Shown here piece after piece: positions 60,926 through 64,000 of a stretch of 64,000 nucleotides of DNA. How positions within the stretch are numbered: the stretch's first letter is position 1; each line of letters begins with the position of its first letter. The stretch comes from Shewanella loihica PV-4. GTDB lineage: Bacteria > Pseudomonadota > Gammaproteobacteria > Enterobacterales > Shewanellaceae. The stretch lies in contig NC_009092.1 in assembly GCF_000016065.1 (NCBI RefSeq), positions 4,464,001 to 4,528,000 on the forward strand. The letters run 5' to 3'. The translations under genes and the position numbers were made by a program. A model generated the notes under the pieces. The model was not told the DNA's origin, did no database searches, and worked only from the letters and a program-made list of their open reading frames with translations.

Positions 60926-61074
60926 TTATTATTAACTTCCTGAACTTCTTATACGTTTTGTCATAGTTCCACCCGTAGTGTATGAAGCGCGCCTTAACAT
61001 CTCTAATTAGGTAGCCAAATTCACTATGCCACTTCAAAATGCTCATACGGGCAAACTTTATTGTCTCTGTACAC

Positions 61075-62259
61075 CTACACAGCCTGACCGACGGCGACAC
61101 CCGATGCCCAGGCCCACTGGAAGTTGAAGCCGCCGAGCCAGCCGCTGACATCCATCACCTCACCGGCAAAATAGAGTCCGGGCACCTTCTTGCTCTGCAT
61201 ATCCTTGGAAGAAAGTTCGTTGGTATCCACGCCACCTAAGGTCACCTCAGCAGTACGATAGCCTTCGGTGCCATTCATCAGCAGCTGCCAGTTGTGGAGA
61301 TTGTCTACTATCTGATCGCGCTGAGCATGCACCAGCTGATTAAGGGCCATGTTGAGCAGCGCCTCGTCAAATAGCACCTCGACCAGACGTTTCGGCAGCC
61401 ACTGCGACAGGGTATTGCGCAGGCTCTGCTTGGGATGCTGCTCCTGGGCCTCACTCAATGCCTGGGCGGCGTCGAGCTGGGGCAGCAAGTTGATGGAAAT
61501 ACTCTCACCCGGCTGCCAGTAATTGGAGATCTGCAAAATAGCCGGCCCCGACAGGCCTCTGTGGGTAAACAGCAGCGCCTCGCTAAACTGGGTACCATCT
61601 TTGGCGGTAATGGTACTGGGCACCGCAATACCAGAGAGCGGCTCAAATTTCTGCTTCTGCTCGCTGTGCCAGGTAAAGGGCACCAGGCCGGCGTGAGTCG
61701 GCAACACATTGAGACCAAACTGCTCGGCAATCTGATAGCCGAAAGGCGAGGCCCCGAGCTTGGGCATGGAGAGCCCGCCGGTTGCCACCACCAGCGACTC
61801 ACAGCTGTATTCACCCTTGCAGGTCTCCAGCCTGAAAAGGCCGTCATCCTGCTTGATGATAGAAAGAATATCTGTTCTGAGCTGCACCTGAGCGCCCGCC
61901 CATTCGCACTCGGTCAGCAGCATGCTGACTATCTCTTTGGCCGAGTCGTTACAGAACAGCTGACCATGATCGCGCTGGTGATACTCGATGCCGTGGCGCT
62001 CCACCAGCTCGATAAAATCCTGAGACGAGTATCGTGCCAGGGCCGACTTGACAAAGTGGGGGTTGGCGCAGATAAAGTTAGCCGGCTCCACTTTCTGGTT
62101 GGTGAAGTTACAGCGGCCACCGCCACTGATTAAGATCTTGCGCCCCGCCTGTTTGCCGTTATCTAACACCAGAACGTCTCGGCCGCGATAGCCCGCCGTC
62201 GCCGCGCACATGAGGCCCGCCGCGCCCGCACCGATAATGATCACGTCATGATGTTTCAC
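61075..62259 (-). CDS. YhiN/HI0933-family NAD(P)/FAD-dependent oxidoreductase
   Basis: A 394-residue flavoprotein with N-terminal Rossmann motif IGAGAAGLMCAATAG, KILISGGGRCNFTN near residue 46 (family hallmark) and C-terminal GEVMDVSGWLGGFNFQWAW, which closes the FAD site. Function of this family is uncertain, relatives include BaiN. The start codon is GTG. Confidence 0.9.
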   Translation of the reverse strand: MKHHDVIIIGAGAAGLMCAATAGYRGRDVLVLDNGKQAGRKILISGGGRCNFTNQKVEPANFICANPHFVKSALARYSSQDFIELVERHGIEYHQRDHGQLFCNDSAKEIVSMLLTECEWAGAQVQLRTDILSIIKQDDGLFRLETCKGEYSCESLVVATGGLSMPKLGASPFGYQIAEQFGLNVLPTHAGLVPFTWHSEQKQKFEPLSGIAVPSTITAKDGTQFSEALLFTHRGLSGPAILQISNYWQPGESISINLLPQLDAAQALSEAQEQHPKQSLRNTLSQWLPKRLVEVLFDEALLNMALNQLVHAQRDQIVDNLHNWQLLMNGTEGYRTAEVTLGGVDTNELSSKDMQSKKVPGLYFAGEVMDVSGWLGGFNFQWAWASGVAVGQAV

Positions 62260-62319
62260 TTAAATACCGCCTCAAACAAATTAATAGCAACCAAACGCAG
62301 CCCCACTTTGTCCACCGAC

Positions 62320-62440
62320 CTTCACGGATGAAGAAAATGCCATTTGATGTCGGGAACATCAAAGGCCTGGACACCGGGGATAAATACTCAAATTTACAAG
62401 TACAAATCCCCTCTTTCACCATCCCTGGTGAGCGGGGATA
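62320..62440. repeat. Hairpin-rich repeat-like element upstream of the flavoprotein gene
   Basis: Three successive perfect dyads: CTTCA-CGGA-TGAAG (62320-62333), TTTGATGT-CGGGA-ACATCAAA (62343-62363) and TCACCA-TCCC-TGGTGA (62416-62431). The last sits inside a wider ATCCCC/GGGGAT pair (62406-62411 / 62434-62439). The cores ATGTCGGGAACAT and CCATCCCTGG are shared with the elements flanking the KAP gene. Confidence 0.5.
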
Positions 62441-62455
62441 AGTATGTCCATATAC

Positions 62456-62486
62456 AAAAAAGGGCGCTATTTTAGCACCCTTTGTT
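62456..62486 (-). terminator. Probable terminator after gpsA
   Basis: AAAGGG-C-GCTA (62459-62469), loop TTT, TAGC-A-CCCTTT (62473-62483) with one internal mismatch and an A run on the left that gives a U run on the minus strand. Confidence 0.65.
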
Positions 62487-62513
62487 ATTTTTAGCATGAG
62501 TCGCCGATGGCCA

Positions 62514-63533
62514 CTATTCGCTGTCAGTCGTCTCCGACTTTTTCTCTCTCGCCAACAAAGCCTTAGCCGCCTCGTGTGGCGTACCGCCCTGGTAGAGCAC
62601 CTTATACACCTGCTCGGTGATCGGCATCTCGACACCCAGACGCTTAGCCAGGGTATAGACCTCTTTAGTGTTACGGTAACCTTCGACCACCTGGCCAATC
62701 TCGGCCTGAGCGGTATCGACATCCTTACCCTGGCCCAGGGCCAAACCGAAACGACGGTTGCGGGACTGGTTATCGGTACAAGTCAACACCAGGTCGCCAA
62801 GACCCGCCATGCCCATAAAGGTAGAAGGTTGAGCGCCGATAGCCTCGCCAAGGCGAGACAGCTCCACCAAGCCACGGGTGATCAATGCTGTGCGGGCATT
62901 GGCACCAAAGCCTATGCCGTCTGACATGCCCGCGCTGATGGCGATAACGTTCTTCACCGCGCCGCCAAGTTGCAGACCGATAAAGTCGTCGTTGGCGTAG
63001 ACACGCAGGCGTTTAGGGCTATGCAGCAACTCCACCAAGTCATTGGTGAAGGCCTCATCGGTACCGGCAACGGAGATTGCAGTGGGCAAGCCTGCCGCCA
63101 GCTCTTTGGCGAAGGTCGGACCCGACAATACCGCCAGCGGATACTCGTCACCTAAAATCTCGCGCGCCACTTCCTGCAACAGACGACCGGTTTCCGGCTC
63201 CAGCCCCTTGGTCGCCCAGACGATGCGGGCATCTTTGCGCAGCAGCGGCTTAGCCTGCTTGAGCACAAGACCAAACACATGGCTAGGCACGACCACCAAC
63301 ACATTGTTGGAGGCGGCTAATGCGGTTGCAAGGTCGGCTTCGGGAATTAAGAGATCCGGCAGCGGGATACCGGGCAGAAACGCCTCATTGGATCGATCCC
63401 TTTTCAGATTCTCGATATGCTCAGGCTCGTGGCCCCAAATAAGGGTTTTGTGTCCGTTACTGGCTAAAGAAATAGCAAGGGCGGTGCCATAAGAGCCCGC
63501 CCCCAGTACCGTTATATCGGCAGTGTTGTTCAT
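62514..63533 (-). CDS. gpsA: Glycerol-3-phosphate dehydrogenase [NAD(P)+]
   Basis: Reduces dihydroxyacetone phosphate to sn-glycerol-3-phosphate for phospholipid synthesis; cytoplasmic. 339 residues. N-terminal NAD(P) motif [11 protein letters not shown] (about residues 10-20), [28 protein letters not shown], catalytic-lysine region [15 protein letters not shown] and [20 protein letters not shown] all fit GpsA. Its start is 6 bp after the secB stop, the usual secB-gpsA pair, so probably co-transcribed. Confidence 0.97.
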
Positions 63534-63539
63534 GCGTAA

Positions 63540-64000
63540 TTAAGCGTTCGCTTCTGCTGCTTCACCGGCAGCTTCTGCCTGCGCCTGACGCTGTTGCACG
63601 TATTGCGCGAACAGGGCGTCGAAGTTAACTGGCGCTAGGTTCAGTTGTGGGAAAGTACCACGAGCAACTAGGCTACCAACCGCTTCACGAGCGTATGGGA
63701 AAAGTACGTTCGGGCAGTATGCACCCAGTGAGTGAGCCAGCTGCTGATCAGTCAGACCAGAGATAGCGAAGATACCCGCTTGTTGAACTTCACATAGGAA
63801 AGCTGTTTCTTCACCGTTTTTAGCCGTAACAGTCAGTGACAGAACAACTTCATATACGTCGTCGGCCAGCTTAGCGCTGCGAGTGTCTAGGTCTAGCTTA
63901 ACTTCTGGGTTCCACTCTTTCTGGAAAACAGCTGGGCTGTTTGGCGTTTCGAAAGAGATATCTTTAGTGTAAACACGTTGAATGTTGAACTGTGGACCCT
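63540..64000 (-). CDS. secB: Protein-export chaperone SecB (5' end outside window)
   Basis: About 152 codons are visible; the N terminus lies beyond the window edge. The protein shows [39 protein letters not shown] and [20 protein letters not shown], all conserved SecB blocks, and a poorly conserved Ala/Glu-rich tail. SecB keeps precursors unfolded and hands them to SecA. It overlaps no other gene; gpsA follows by 6 bp. Confidence 0.97.

Overview
The window looks like a chromosomal segment of a marine gammaproteobacterium, most likely a Shewanella. This rests on overall protein character (DUF3157, DUF3240, GDCCVxC and NRDE families, the secB-gpsA pair, the hutC/hutI/hutUH arrangement), moderately high GC and strong Shine-Dalgarno sites. 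The genus call is inference; no database was searched. The DNA is gene-dense (about 62 protein genes). I recognised no tRNA, rRNA, CRISPR array, complete insertion sequence, integrase or origin.

Layout. 0.2-7.8 kb: housekeeping and membrane genes: a His-rich ZIP-like metal transporter, an NRDE protein, a SnoaL-like protein, an acyltransferase, a LysE exporter, a YbdG-type MscS channel, a small barrel protein, DUF3157 and a PaaI-type thioesterase. 7.9-13.4 kb: histidine utilisation (hutH, hutU, hutC and divergent hutI) with a nested HutC-type operator. 13.4-15.8 kb: an AT-richer accessory patch with an orphan KAP P-loop NTPase, a promoterless gene tail before it, and hairpin-rich repeat elements on both sides. 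15.8-24.9 kb: a GDCCVxC Cys-rich protein, an unknown secreted protein, and a membrane LuxR-type regulator divergent from a TolC/adaptor/RND/DUF3240 efflux operon across a perfect 20-bp palindrome. A PDC-sensor membrane protein follows.

25-41.4 kb: a secreted esterase-like protein, a Sel1 protein, mtnC, two hot-dog thioesterases, an outer-membrane barrel, a GNAT protein, a fatty acyl-CoA ligase, a GntR-ABC operon facing a TAP-like hydrolase/ABC exporter/PspB-like operon, a lipoprotein, a GlxA-type regulator and mogA. 41.5-46.6 kb: a signalling operon of a c-di-GMP synthase response regulator, an orphan lipoprotein solute-binding protein and a large hybrid histidine kinase. 46.8-57.2 kb: several outer-membrane proteins, and an AcrAB-like pump followed by a PACE-family exporter. 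57.3-64 kb: an MFS protein, an AT-rich S41 peptidase, a YhiN-family flavoprotein, gpsA and the 3' part of secB.

The most unusual parts are the KAP patch with its mosaic hairpin elements (a third related element lies at 62.3 kb), the non-canonical proton-relay residues of the AcrB-like pump, the binding-protein/kinase/cyclase operon, and the membrane LuxR/palindrome/RND cluster. I did not find a clearly complete, previously undescribed multi-gene system; the KAP patch is the best candidate for a fragment of one.
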